Origin: Streptomyces sp. QL37
Lineage (GTDB): Bacteria; Actinomycetota; Actinomycetes; Streptomycetales; Streptomycetaceae
Direction: 5' to 3'
Assembly: GCF_002941025.1 (NCBI RefSeq)
Contig: NZ_PTJS01000001.1
Coordinates: 1,922,001 to 1,986,000, forward strand
DNA: 64,000 nucleotides
Below are positions 17,143 to 25,979 of this stretch, in pieces. The position numbers and the translations under genes are program-made. Below the pieces are notes generated by a model, which was not told where the DNA came from, searched no databases, and saw only the letters and a program-made list of their open reading frames with translations. How positions within the stretch are numbered: position 1 is the first letter of the stretch; every line of letters starts with the position of its first letter.

Positions 17143-18353
17143 GCGGAACGCTCCTCGTACTCCACTGCCTGTTCGCGGCCGGTGTCGCCGGCCCGGGTCG
17201 CGGCCACGGCGACCGCGACGGCGCTCAGCCCGCTCGCCGCGTCCGCGACGGGCGGAGTTCCCTCGCGCACCGCCCGGACCAGGTCGGCCATCGCGGCGCG
17301 CACGCTCTGGGAGTACACGTACTCCTTGCGCGCCTCACCGCCCAGGTCGATGACGACGCGGGCGTGGTGCGGCACCGTGCGCCCCTCCCCGCGCCCGTGG
17401 GCCGGCTCGGCGGAGCCGGCGTCCCGCTCGACGTGCACGGTGATGCGCTCCTCGCCGTGCGGCCGGAAGCCGTCCACGGCCAGCAGCTCAGGCCGTTCCG
17501 TCACGAGTCGCTCCCAGCGCAGGGCGTCGGCCTCGTCCGTCCACGCCGAGATCTCCGCGCGCACGGGGATCCAGCCGCTGATCCGCGACTCGGCGAACCC
17601 GTGGTCCAGGCGCATCAGTTGACGCTCGGCGCGGTGGGCATGGGTGAACGAGTGCAGGTACGAGGCGAGGGCACCACCGGGGTGGAGGACGTCGGCACTC
17701 ACCATGTCCACCGCACCGCCGCCCGGGCGGGCGACGGCCGTGGCGCGCACGCTCACCGGATCCGAGCCGATCAGCGTGCGGGCGGCGTCGAAGAAGTGCA
17801 CGCCGTGCTCGACGAAGATGCCCCCGCTGTGTGCCGGGTCCCAGAACCAGTGTCCGGGCCCCAGATCCTCGTCCGACGCGTCGTTCTCGAACAGGAACCG
17901 GCGCGGGGGCGCGAGCAGCCCCCTCTCGGTCAGCCGCCGCACGGCCCGCAGCAGCGGGTTGTAGCGCAGGACGTGGTCCACGACCAGGACGCGGCCGGCG
18001 CGCTCCGCCTCACGGGCGACCGCCAGCGCGTCCTCGGTCGTGGTCGCGAGAGGTTTCTCGCAGAAGACGTGGCGCCCCGCACGGAGTGCGGCGGTGGCCA
18101 TCGCGGCATGCGTGGCGGGCGGCGTGGCGATCAGTACGGCCGCCACGTCGTCGCGGGCCAGCAGCTCGTCGAGGGAGGCCAGCGTCGGCACTCCGTGCCG
18201 GGCGCCGAGCCGCTCCGCGCGCTCGCGCGCGGGATCGGCGACGGCCGCCAGGCGCAGGCCCGGCAGACCGGCCACCGCGTCCAGGACGAACTCGGCGAAA
18301 CCGCCGCAGCCGACCAGGCCGATACCGAGGGGTGCGGAGGCGCCGCCGGTCAT
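17139..18353 (-). CDS. Gfo/Idh/MocA-family NAD(P)-dependent oxidoreductase
   Basis: A 404-residue sugar dehydrogenase-like protein with the Rossmann motif IGLVGCGGFAE (11-21) and the family's EKP signature at 99-101. The C-terminal catalytic domain includes GGIFVEHGVHFFD, whose His residues are typical of the family. Stop and start overlap (ATGA) on both sides. It may oxidise or epimerise the sugar released in the pathway, or act as an NAD-dependent glycosidase as some relatives do. Cytoplasmic. Confidence 0.9.
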   Translation of the reverse strand: MTGGASAPLGIGLVGCGGFAEFVLDAVAGLPGLRLAAVADPARERAERLGARHGVPTLASLDELLARDDVAAVLIATPPATHAAMATAALRAGRHVFCEKPLATTTEDALAVAREAERAGRVLVVDHVLRYNPLLRAVRRLTERGLLAPPRRFLFENDASDEDLGPGHWFWDPAHSGGIFVEHGVHFFDAARTLIGSDPVSVRATAVARPGGGAVDMVSADVLHPGGALASYLHSFTHAHRAERQLMRLDHGFAESRISGWIPVRAEISAWTDEADALRWERLVTERPELLAVDGFRPHGEERITVHVERDAGSAEPAHGRGEGRTVPHHARVVIDLGGEARKEYVYSQSVRAAMADLVRAVREGTPPVADAASGLSAVAVAVAATRAGDTGREQAVEYEERSA

Positions 18354-19417
18354 GCCGTGCGCTCCAGGAGGGCGACACCGATGTGCGCGTCGGCCATGCC
18401 GTAGAAGACGTACAGTTCGCCGTCGATCTCCTCGACGGCGGTCGGGAAGACGACGTTCGGGACGGTGCCCGCGCGCTCCTCCTCGGTCTCCGGGGCCATC
18501 AGCGGCTCGTCGGAGCGGGCGAGGATCTTCGACGGGTCCGCCGGGTCGAGGATCATGGCGCCGGCCGCGTACGAGACGTCCTGGTTCTGCGCCCACGGGT
18601 CCTCGATGGAACCGGAGACACCGTGGTGGATCAGCAGCCAGCCTTCGGGCACGCGGATCGGGGCGGGGCCGCCACCGATCTTCAGCGACTCCCACGGAAA
18701 CTCGGACAGGGCCACCAGCCGGTGGTCGCGCGGGCGGGTCAGGGCGCGGACGTCGGCCTCGGCCTCGGCGACCGGCACGTAGGAGATCCAGATGCCGGGG
18801 CGCTCGTCGCGGACGCCGGCGGGCAGGTGCACCCCCTCTCCCGGACGGAACCAGCCCAGGTCCCACATCGGCCGGTGCAGCATCGCGTACGCCGGCTCAC
18901 CGTCGGGGCCGGGGACCGGCTCGGGGAAGTGGACGACGTCCTTGTTGGGGAACAGGTTGAGGTCGGTGTCCAGACCGGCCTGGTACTGGAACTGGACCGG
19001 GCCGAGCCGGGTCCAGTCGGTGAGGTTCTCGGAGACGGCGAGGGCCGGCTTCGGGCCGAGCGGGCCGTAGGCGACGTACGACATGACGTGCTTGCCGAGC
19101 GAGGGGATCCAGGTGACACGGGGGTCCTCGACGCCGGCGTTGTTCTTGCCCCGCTCCCAGCCCTCGTCGGGGGCGAGGACGACGCCGCGGCGCTCGACGC
19201 CGCTGGGCACGCCGGCTTCGTCGAAGGTGACCTCGGCGAGGCCGACACGGGAGACGTTGCCTTCGGAGACCAGGCGGGGCAGCAGGTGGAGCCGGCCGTC
19301 GGGGGTGCGGCCCGCGGCGGGGTTCAGTACGCCCTCGACCTCGTCGGCCTCACCGGCGAGCGGGGACATGACGACGCCCTTGCGGACCATGCGGTAGGGG
19401 ATGTGGGTGTTGCTCAT
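18350..19417 (-). CDS. GH130 beta-mannoside phosphorylase family protein
   Basis: A 355-residue five-bladed propeller enzyme of family GH130. The hallmark GVEDPR is at residues 95-100, with D98 as the expected proton donor, and a second half carries GGGPAPIRVPEGWLLIHHGV. Members split beta-mannosides with phosphate to give alpha-mannose-1-phosphate (for example mannosylglucose or mannobiose phosphorylase); a few are hydrolases. No signal peptide is present. It lies seven bases after the permease gene and four genes' worth of operon ends in a phosphomannomutase, which fits the phosphorylase reading. Confidence 0.9.
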   Translation of the reverse strand: MSNTHIPYRMVRKGVVMSPLAGEADEVEGVLNPAAGRTPDGRLHLLPRLVSEGNVSRVGLAEVTFDEAGVPSGVERRGVVLAPDEGWERGKNNAGVEDPRVTWIPSLGKHVMSYVAYGPLGPKPALAVSENLTDWTRLGPVQFQYQAGLDTDLNLFPNKDVVHFPEPVPGPDGEPAYAMLHRPMWDLGWFRPGEGVHLPAGVRDERPGIWISYVPVAEAEADVRALTRPRDHRLVALSEFPWESLKIGGGPAPIRVPEGWLLIHHGVSGSIEDPWAQNQDVSYAAGAMILDPADPSKILARSDEPLMAPETEEERAGTVPNVVFPTAVEEIDGELYVFYGMADAHIGVALLERTA

Positions 19418-19424
19418 GGTGGGG

Positions 19425-20276
19425 TTAGCCCTTTACTCCGGAGTCGATGTCGGTAGAGGTGAAGTGGCGCTGGAACAGGAGGAACAGGACCACCGCGGGG
19501 ACGGCCAGCACGCACGCGCCGGCCAGCAGGGCACCGGCGGGGTTGGCCACCGTGCCCTGGAGGTTGGACAGGAAGCTCGCGAGGGAGACGGCGAGCGGCT
19601 GCATGTCGGCGTCCTTGGTGACCAGGAACGGCCACAGGAACTCGTTCCACGGCCCGATGAACGTCAGCAGCAGGGCGGTGAGCACCGCGGGCCTGGCCAT
19701 CGGCAACGCCACCCGCCACAGGATGCGGAGTTCGCTCGCGCCGTCGATGCGGGCCGCCTCGAAGAGGGAGCGCGGCATCTGCGAGAAGAACTGGCGGAAC
19801 AGGAACACGGCCGTCGAGTTGATCGCGAACGGCAGGATCATGCCGAGGTAGTTGTCGCCGAGCCCGTAGTCGCGCACGACCAGGACGTACAGCGGAAGGG
19901 TGAGCAGCTGGAAGGGGATCATCTGCACGAGCAGGAGCACGGCGAACACCGCGCCCTTGCCGGGGAACCTCAGCTGGGCGAGCGCGTACCCGGCGAGCAC
20001 TCCGAAGACCAGCGTGCAGATCAGGACGCCGATCGTCATGATCCCCGAGTTGAGCAGGGAGCGGCCCAGCGAGATCGCGCTGTTGACGGCCGTGTAGTTG
20101 CCGCCGGTCAGGCCGGTGGGTACGGCCGCCGACAGGTCGCCGGCCGTGGTCCTCCGCAGCGAGCCGACGACCATGTAGTAGAAGGGGAACAGGAACGCGA
20201 CCGCGCCGAGCGACAGCAGGACGTAGCGGCCGGCCTTCCCGCCGGAGCGGCGGGTACGGGGGGTGGTGGCGCCCAT
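19425..20276 (-). CDS. Carbohydrate ABC transporter permease, MalG type
   Basis: A 283-residue permease with six predicted membrane helices, starting with LLSLGAVAFLFPFYYMVVGSL. The coupling motif EAARIDGASELRILWRVALPMARPA is the CUT1 form of the EAA loop. It pairs with the MalF-type permease one base upstream. No ATPase is encoded in the operon, so a shared ATPase of the MsiK kind is presumably used. Confidence 0.93.
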   Translation of the reverse strand: MGATTPRTRRSGGKAGRYVLLSLGAVAFLFPFYYMVVGSLRRTTAGDLSAAVPTGLTGGNYTAVNSAISLGRSLLNSGIMTIGVLICTLVFGVLAGYALAQLRFPGKGAVFAVLLLVQMIPFQLLTLPLYVLVVRDYGLGDNYLGMILPFAINSTAVFLFRQFFSQMPRSLFEAARIDGASELRILWRVALPMARPAVLTALLLTFIGPWNEFLWPFLVTKDADMQPLAVSLASFLSNLQGTVANPAGALLAGACVLAVPAVVLFLLFQRHFTSTDIDSGVKG

Positions 20277-20277
20277 G

Positions 20278-21240
20278 TCAGTCGCCCCTCTCGGTGAGCT
20301 TGCGTGCGGCGAGCGAGACGACGACCACGAAGGCGACGAGGACGACGCCGAGCGCGGCGGCGGAGTCGGGGTGCCCCTGCTCGATGCCCTTCTGGTACAT
20401 CAGCAGTACCGGCGAGGTGGAGGAGTGATCGGGGCCACCGCCTCCGGTCAGCAGGTACGGCTCGCTGAACAGGTTGGCGCCGGTGATGATCGCGTAGATC
20501 ACGACGAGTGTCGTCGCGGGGCGCACCCCCGGGACCGTCACCGAGAAGAACTGGCGCATCCGGCCGGCGCCGTCCACGGAGGCGGCCTCGTACAGCTCCT
20601 TGCCGACGTTCTGCAGCGCGGCCAGGTAGAGCATCACGAAGAATCCGAGCTGCTTCCAGGTCACGAAGACCGCGATCATCGGCATCGCGAGATGCGAGTT
20701 GACCAGCCAGGAGGGGTCCGGTGCGTGCGAGCCGAGGAGGTGGTTGACGAAGCCGTCCGAGCCGAACAGGAACTGCCACACGGCGACCAGGGCGACGCTC
20801 GCCGTCACGTACGGCACGTAGAACGCGGCACGGAAGAAGGCGCGCCCTCGTATCTTCGAGTTCAGTGCGGACGCCAGGACCAGGGAGAGGCCCACGGTGA
20901 GCGGCACGTTGATGATCAGGAAGATCGCGATGTTGAGGAAGGCCCGGCCCACCACCGGATCGGTGAAGACGTCCCGGTAGTTCGACAGGCCCACCCAGGG
21001 CGAGTCGGTGTCGGTCCCCGGAGCCGTGAAGTAGAAGCGGTGGAAGGACATCCACACCGTGTAGACCAGCGGCACCGCGAAGACCACCAGGACGAACAGC
21101 ACGTACGGCGAGACGAAGAGCGCACCGGCCCTCGAACGGCCGCCGTCCCTGCGCGGCGGGGTCTTCTCCCACTTCGGCCGGGAGGTGCCGGATCCACGTG
21201 CCGCGGAGCGCCCCGGGGCGGACTGGAGATGCACGCTCAT
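20278..21240 (-). CDS. Carbohydrate ABC transporter permease, MalF type
   Basis: A 320-residue permease with an approximately 35-residue soluble basic N-terminus, then six helices beginning FVSPYVLFVLVVFAVPLVYTV. The EAA loop reads EAASVDGAGRMRQFFSVTVPGVRP. The ATG at 21240 overlaps the lipoprotein stop (ATGA); the longer frame running to 21699 is antisense overlap with that gene and was rejected. Confidence 0.93.
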   Translation of the reverse strand: MSVHLQSAPGRSAARGSGTSRPKWEKTPPRRDGGRSRAGALFVSPYVLFVLVVFAVPLVYTVWMSFHRFYFTAPGTDTDSPWVGLSNYRDVFTDPVVGRAFLNIAIFLIINVPLTVGLSLVLASALNSKIRGRAFFRAAFYVPYVTASVALVAVWQFLFGSDGFVNHLLGSHAPDPSWLVNSHLAMPMIAVFVTWKQLGFFVMLYLAALQNVGKELYEAASVDGAGRMRQFFSVTVPGVRPATTLVVIYAIITGANLFSEPYLLTGGGGPDHSSTSPVLLMYQKGIEQGHPDSAAALGVVLVAFVVVVSLAARKLTERGD

Positions 21241-22529
21241 GACGGGTCTCCGTACTCGTTCAGCAGGTCGGATATCTTGGACGACGCGTTGCGCAGCCCG
21301 GTGCCCGTGGATTCCCGGCCGAAGACGACCGACTTCGTCCACTCGTCCCGGAAGGCCTGCCAGATGTCGACGGAGCCCGGCACGTTGGGCACCTCGACGA
21401 CGCGCTCCGCCTGTTGCGCGAAGGGCTTGTACGTCGGCTTCGCCTCGAAGAAGCCGGCGTACTCGGTCGTCAGGTCCTCCCGCATCGGCATCTGGCCCGT
21501 CGTCTCCAGGAACGCGCCGTCCTGGCCGGTGGAGGTCGCGAACTTCAGCAGGTCCCAGGCCGTGGCCCGGTTCTCGCAGGAGTTGAACATCGCCGCGGAC
21601 TTCTCGTCGCTGAACGAGTGCTTGCCCGCGCCGCCCTCGGCGGTCGGCACCGGGGCGACCCCGATGTCCACACTGTCCTTGTAGGCGGCGACCGCCCACG
21701 GCCCGACCGTGGCCATCGCGGACTTGCCGTCGCTCATCGGGTCGCCGGGGTACGCCTCCTGCGGCGCCAGCCTCTCGGCGTAGAGCTTCCGCCAGAACGC
21801 GGCGACCTGCCGCCCGGCGGGTGAGTCGAACTGCGGCTCGTCGTTCTCGATGAGCTGCTTGCCGCCGCTCTGCGCGGCGAAGGCGGGGTAGAAGTCGTAC
21901 CAGGGCTGGAAGAAGTCGCTGCTGGGCGACGGCCAGATCGCGGCCTTCGCGGCCCCGGAGCGCACCAGCTCGCGCGAGGTGTCCAGGAACTGGTCGTACG
22001 TGGCGAGCTCCGGGTGCTCCGCGTCGAGCCCGGCCTGCCTGAACAGCTTCTTGTTGTAGAGGATCATCACGGGGTTGCTCTTCCAGGGCAGCTGGTAGAA
22101 CTCGCCGTCCGGCGACCGGTACTGGTCGGTGAGGGAACCGCCGCGCTCGCGTATGTACGCGTCACCGCCCGGCAGGTCGCTCAGGGAGACGAGCCCGTTC
22201 TGCTTCTGGAAGGTCGGCACCGCCGCGGGTGAGGTGTTGAAGACCAGGCAGGCGCTCGTCCCGGCGATGATCGAGGCGCTGATGGCCTCCTCGGACGTCT
22301 TGCCGGCCGGTATCTGCTGCGCGGTGACGTGCTGGCCGGGATGGCGCTCGTTCCAGGCGGCGACCATCTGCCTGCCCCACCGCACCTCCTGTGCGTTGTT
22401 CGAGAGCCAGACCGTGATCGGGCCGCGCGCGTCCCGCGCGGTGGCCGGATCAGGAGCCGCCCGGCCACAGGCCGTGGCGGTGCCCGCGAGCGTGAGCACG
22501 AGCAGCGCGTACGCCGTTCTCCTCAACAT
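21237..22529 (-). CDS. Extracellular sugar-binding lipoprotein (CUT1 family)
   Basis: A 430-residue solute-binding protein with a lipoprotein signal (ALLVLTLAGTATAC, C21 modified). The mature region opens GPITVWLSNNAQEVRWGRQMVAAWNERHPG, the usual start of CUT1 binding proteins. It captures the oligosaccharide for the two permeases. GGAG lies eight bases before the ATG. It follows lacI by 110 nt on the same strand. Confidence 0.92.
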   Translation of the reverse strand: MLRRTAYALLVLTLAGTATACGRAAPDPATARDARGPITVWLSNNAQEVRWGRQMVAAWNERHPGQHVTAQQIPAGKTSEEAISASIIAGTSACLVFNTSPAAVPTFQKQNGLVSLSDLPGGDAYIRERGGSLTDQYRSPDGEFYQLPWKSNPVMILYNKKLFRQAGLDAEHPELATYDQFLDTSRELVRSGAAKAAIWPSPSSDFFQPWYDFYPAFAAQSGGKQLIENDEPQFDSPAGRQVAAFWRKLYAERLAPQEAYPGDPMSDGKSAMATVGPWAVAAYKDSVDIGVAPVPTAEGGAGKHSFSDEKSAAMFNSCENRATAWDLLKFATSTGQDGAFLETTGQMPMREDLTTEYAGFFEAKPTYKPFAQQAERVVEVPNVPGSVDIWQAFRDEWTKSVVFGRESTGTGLRNASSKISDLLNEYGDPS

Positions 22530-22606
22530 GATTGATCTCCGAACTGTTCACGCGCGGCCTCGTCGCCGTGCGGAGGTCCCGGCACGCGCGAAGGCGACCG
22601 GTGGGC

Positions 22607-22629
22607 GGGGCCCGCGGGGCGCGGGTCCC
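22607..22629 (-). terminator. Hairpin between lacI and the binding-protein gene
   Basis: GGGGCCCGC (22607-22615) can pair with GCGGGTCCC (22621-22629), with one G-U pair, around a five-base loop. Lying just after the lacI stop and before the transport genes, it could lower read-through or act as an RNA-processing site that sets regulator and transporter levels apart. This is inferred from position. Confidence 0.35.
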
Positions 22630-22639
22630 GGCGCGTGCG

Positions 22640-23659
22640 TCACCCGCGCGGGGCGGGTCCGATCGACGCACGGGGGATGAACCGGGCGGGCGGCAGCTCC
22701 ACGTGGGCCGCCGGACCGCCGGCGAGCACCGCGTCGAGCGCGCGGGCCGCCGCCTCTCCCCAACCGCGGGCGTCCGCGCGGGCGGAGGAGAGCGGGGGGT
22801 AGGTGTAGCGGGTCAGAGGGGTGTCGTCGTACCCGACCACCGACAGCCGGTCCGGCACCCCGATGCCGAGCTCCTGGGCGACCGAGAGGCCGGCCATCGC
22901 GGCGAGGTCGGTGCCGTAGACGATCGCCGTGGGCGGTTCGTCGAGCGCGAGGAGCTCCCGGGTGGCGCGGGCACCGCCGTCGGCGCTGAACCCGCCGGGC
23001 AGCACGGGCCCCTCGGGGAGGCCGAGCGTGCGCAGCGTCTCTTCCCAGGCCAGGCGGCGACGATGGGCGTGCCGCAGTTCCTGCGGGCCCTCGACGTGGG
23101 CGATGCGGCGGTGTCCGAGCTCGGCGAGGCGGTGGATCGCCGCGGCGTACGCCGGCTCGTCGTCCAGGCTCACCGTCGGCAGGCCACCGCCCCACTCGGG
23201 CTGCCCGACCACCACGGCGGGGAGTTCGAGCCGCCGCATCAGCGGGGGGCGTGGATCGTCGCGGCGCAGGTCGGTCAGGAGGACGCCGTCCACCTGGCGC
23301 TCGGCGGCCAGCCGCTCGTACACGCCCTGTTCGTCCTCGGGCGTGGTGAGGTGCACCATGAGTCCGTCGCCGCGGCGGCCGATGACGGCTTCGACGCCGG
23401 CGATGAAGGCGGGGAAGAAGAGGTCGGTGCCTATCTGCTCCGGTTCCCTGGCCAGGACGAGCCCGAACGCTCCGGCCTTGCCGAGCGACAGCGCCCGCGC
23501 CTGACGGCTGGGAGTCCACCCGAGCTCGGCGGCGGCCGCGAGGATCCGGGCCTTCGTCTCCCCGGCGACGCCCGGCCGGTCGTTCAGCGCGAAGGACACG
23601 GTGGCGCGCGAGACGCCCGCACGGTGTGCGACATCCGCGATGGTGGGCCTGCGTGCCAT
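22640..23659 (-). CDS. LacI-family transcriptional regulator
   Basis: A 339-residue repressor with the LacI helix-turn-helix at residues 5-26 (PTIADVAHRAGVSRATVSFALN) and a periplasmic-binding-protein effector domain (LFFPAFIAGVEAVI..., DGVLLTDLR, HRRIAHVEGP). It is the first gene of the mannoside operon; two LacI-type palindromes lie 59-104 bases before its start, so it probably represses itself and the whole operon until a sugar ligand binds. Confidence 0.93.
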   Translation of the reverse strand: MARRPTIADVAHRAGVSRATVSFALNDRPGVAGETKARILAAAAELGWTPSRQARALSLGKAGAFGLVLAREPEQIGTDLFFPAFIAGVEAVIGRRGDGLMVHLTTPEDEQGVYERLAAERQVDGVLLTDLRRDDPRPPLMRRLELPAVVVGQPEWGGGLPTVSLDDEPAYAAAIHRLAELGHRRIAHVEGPQELRHAHRRRLAWEETLRTLGLPEGPVLPGGFSADGGARATRELLALDEPPTAIVYGTDLAAMAGLSVAQELGIGVPDRLSVVGYDDTPLTRYTYPPLSSARADARGWGEAAARALDAVLAGGPAAHVELPPARFIPRASIGPAPRG

Positions 23660-23717
23660 GCGCCGTACTCCCTGAAGTGCTTGAACTCCTGGCCTCCGGG
23701 TCGCGTACGGCCCGTGT

Positions 23718-23731
23718 TCAAACCGGTTTGA
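23718..23731. promoter_or_regulatory. LacI-type operator 1
   Basis: TCAAACCGGTTTGA is a perfect 14-bp palindrome with the central CG of LacI-family sites. It lies 59 bases upstream of the lacI start. Confidence 0.75.
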
Positions 23732-23751
23732 GTCCGTCGAACGAGGCCAAC

Positions 23752-23763
23752 CAAACCGGTTTG
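23752..23763. promoter_or_regulatory. LacI-type operator 2
   Basis: CAAACCGGTTTG is a perfect 12-bp palindrome identical to the core of operator 1. The centres are 33 bp apart, about three helical turns, so two repressor dimers would sit on the same DNA face. Confidence 0.75.
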
Positions 23764-24226
23764 AACGTCAGGCGTCAAGAGTCCGCACGGGGTGACCTGG
23801 GTCACCCCCCTCCCTCCGCGCACCACCGGAGCAGGGGCCCGCGCCGGTCGGTGCGACGCACCCCGGGCTCACGAACTCGCCTTCCGGCGAAGCTGGTTCA
23901 GGGAGGCCGGCCCGGACTCACCCGAGGTCGAGACCGCCCGTCCGCTCGCTCCTCAGCTCGAAGAAACCGGGTGCCCGGCGAGGACGCGAAAGCGGTCGAA
24001 GAGCGGGTGCCGCCTCCGCGCCGCGTGGGATGGAGCTGAGCACCGCGCGGACCGGGACGGTGCCGTCGAGATGGATCGCGGGAGTGCCGACGCGGGAACC
24101 GGCAGCGGGGTCCCTCCCCCGGTCGTGGCCGTGGCGTACGGCCTCGTCGTACGTCTGCGCTGCCTCCGCCGGTGCGGCGGGCAGAGGCCCGGTTCGGCGG
24201 TGTTCCGTCGGGCGCCCCGGGAAGCG
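23764..24226. other. Gene-free stretch upstream of the mannoside operon
   Basis: Long open frames cross this stretch on both strands but have the composition of GC-rich shadow frames and match nothing I recognise. The part next to the operators should hold the operon promoter. A decayed gene cannot be excluded. Confidence 0.4.
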
Positions 24227-24814
24227 TCAGGACGCGACCACCCCGCGCGGATCGCGGCCACTGAGAGCCAGGACGCGCTCGAAGTCGGACGCGTCGTCGG
24301 GCAGGGTGACCTCGGCGGCGAAGCCTTCGTACCGCCGGTAGAGCGCGGCCGTCCCCTCGACCGTTTCCAGGAGGCAGGCCGCCGCCGGTCCGGAGAGCCG
24401 GAACTCCTGCCCGGTGGCCCGGGCCACGTCCCAGCCGTGCAGCACCGTCTCCATGAGCAGCATCGCGGCCATCTCCCCGGCGGGGGTGGAGCCGTGCCCG
24501 GTGTCGACGGTGCCCTCCCTGGCCGTCGGGGAGGACCAGGCGGCGACCGCGCGTGCCAACTGGGCCGCGTACCGCTCGGGCCAGCCGGGTTCGGCCGTGA
24601 AGTCACGGGCCGTCAGCTCGTCGGGGACGAGGGTGCGCAGGGCCCGGTGCTCCAGCCCGTACGAGCTGTGGAGCACCCAGTGGTTGATCAGTTCCCGCAG
24701 GTCCCAGCCGTGGCAGGGGGTGGCGGTGGAGGACGGCAGCGTGGCGTCGACGCCCCGGGCGATCCGGGCGGACTCGGTGGCGCATTCGGCCAAGTGTGCG
24801 TACGCGTTATGCAT
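24227..24814 (-). CDS. TIGR03086 / maleylpyruvate isomerase-like (DinB superfamily) protein
   Basis: A 195-residue four-helix protein of the mycothiol-dependent maleylpyruvate isomerase N-terminal group. Typical features are TPCHGWDLRELINHWV (residues 32-47) and the central METVLHGWDVARATGQ, whose His residues would bind a divalent metal. Substrate unknown; many actinobacteria carry dozens of paralogues. It lies 63 nt after the PanE-like gene. Confidence 0.82.
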   Translation of the reverse strand: MHNAYAHLAECATESARIARGVDATLPSSTATPCHGWDLRELINHWVLHSSYGLEHRALRTLVPDELTARDFTAEPGWPERYAAQLARAVAAWSSPTAREGTVDTGHGSTPAGEMAAMLLMETVLHGWDVARATGQEFRLSGPAAACLLETVEGTAALYRRYEGFAAEVTLPDDASDFERVLALSGRDPRGVVAS

Positions 24815-24877
24815 GCCCCATCGTGCGTTTCGCCCGGCGGCCGGGTCTTGAAGAAATGCGACAGCGCCCCGGAGTGC

Positions 24878-25876
24878 TCAGGAAGCCGCGTCGGCCAGGG
24901 CGGTGAGTTCGGCCACCGTCATCGAGCCGGCGGCACGCCGCTCCCGGGCGAAGGCGTTCGCGGTGCGCCGCAGCACCTCGTTGACCGGTGTCGGGATGCC
25001 GTGCTCCCGGCCCAGCAGGACGATCTCGCCGTTGAGGTAGTCGGCCTCGATGGTGCCCGTGCCTCGGCTGAGACTCTGCCAGGACGAACCGCCGCGCCGG
25101 GCCCCGTCGACCGGGTCGAAGCGGATCCTGCCACCGCGGGCCTCCTCCTGCTCCGCGCTTCCGGTCGCCTCGATGCCGGCCGCGGCGAGGACCGCCCGTC
25201 CTTCCGCACGGGCCCGGTCGAAGAGGGCGAATCCGTCGGGGCCGTCGAGCACACCGGTGACCGCCTCGATCGCGTTGGCGAGGTTGGAGAGGAGCTTGGC
25301 GTACTTCCAGCGCATCACGTCGGGAACGACGGGGGCCTCCAGCTTCGCCTTCTCCCAGTCGGCGGCGATGGCCCGCACGGTGTCGTCGGCGCCGGACGGA
25401 TAGCGGCCGATGTGCAGGATGCCGGTGAGCGGGGCTCCGGCGGCGAGGACCCTGCCCGGTTCCACGAAGCTCGCGGGGAGGTAGACGCAGCAGCCGTAGA
25501 CGCGGTGGAACCTGCGCAGGGCCAGGCGTTCGCTCTCGACGCCGTTCTGCGCGCAGATCAGGGGGAGCCGCTCCCCCGCCGTCCCACCGCCCGCCACGGG
25601 CCGTGCGCTCCAGGCGTCGAGAGCGGCGACGCCGTCCTGCGTCTTGACGGCGAGGACGAGGACGTCGTCCTGACCGAGGTCCAGTGCCTCCGGGCCGTCG
25701 ACGACGGGGAGCCGGTGGGTACGGGTGCCCTCGGGCGTGGTGAGGCGCAGGCCGTCCTCCCGCAGAGCCTCGTACTGCGCTCCGCGCGCGACGAGCACCA
25801 CCTCGTGGCCCGCCTCCGCCAGCCGTCCGCCCATGGCGCCGCCGACGGCGCCGGTTCCCACGATGATGTAACGCAT
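24878..25876 (-). CDS. 2-dehydropantoate 2-reductase (ApbA/PanE family)
   Basis: A 332-residue NADPH-dependent reductase. The N-terminal Rossmann motif is VGTGAVGG (6-13), followed by the LVARG segment that reads the NADPH phosphate. The C-terminal helical domain contains KWAKLLSNLANAIEAV-like sequence with the conserved Lys and Asn. The start at 25876 places the Rossmann strand at the N-terminus; an extra 15 residues upstream look non-coding. It could serve pantothenate synthesis or reduce another 2-keto acid; no panB or panC is nearby. Confidence 0.85.
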   Translation of the reverse strand: MRYIIVGTGAVGGAMGGRLAEAGHEVVLVARGAQYEALREDGLRLTTPEGTRTHRLPVVDGPEALDLGQDDVLVLAVKTQDGVAALDAWSARPVAGGGTAGERLPLICAQNGVESERLALRRFHRVYGCCVYLPASFVEPGRVLAAGAPLTGILHIGRYPSGADDTVRAIAADWEKAKLEAPVVPDVMRWKYAKLLSNLANAIEAVTGVLDGPDGFALFDRARAEGRAVLAAAGIEATGSAEQEEARGGRIRFDPVDGARRGGSSWQSLSRGTGTIEADYLNGEIVLLGREHGIPTPVNEVLRRTANAFARERRAAGSMTVAELTALADAAS

Positions 25877-25926
25877 GCCCGCGAGCCTGGCACAGCGCCC
25901 GCTCCCACGGGAAGCGGCCACGACAA

Positions 25927-25953
25927 CGGGCCGCGCTCGGTGAGCGCGGCCCG
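25927..25953 (-). terminator. Strong terminator hairpin after the streptogrisin-like gene
   Basis: CGGGCCGCGCTC (25927-25938) and GAGCGCGGCCCG (25942-25953) form a perfect 12-bp stem with a three-base loop, 27 bases beyond the stop of the protease gene on the - strand. Confidence 0.8.
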
Positions 25954-25979
25954 TCGGCAGGTGGTGCGGTGCGTGACGC

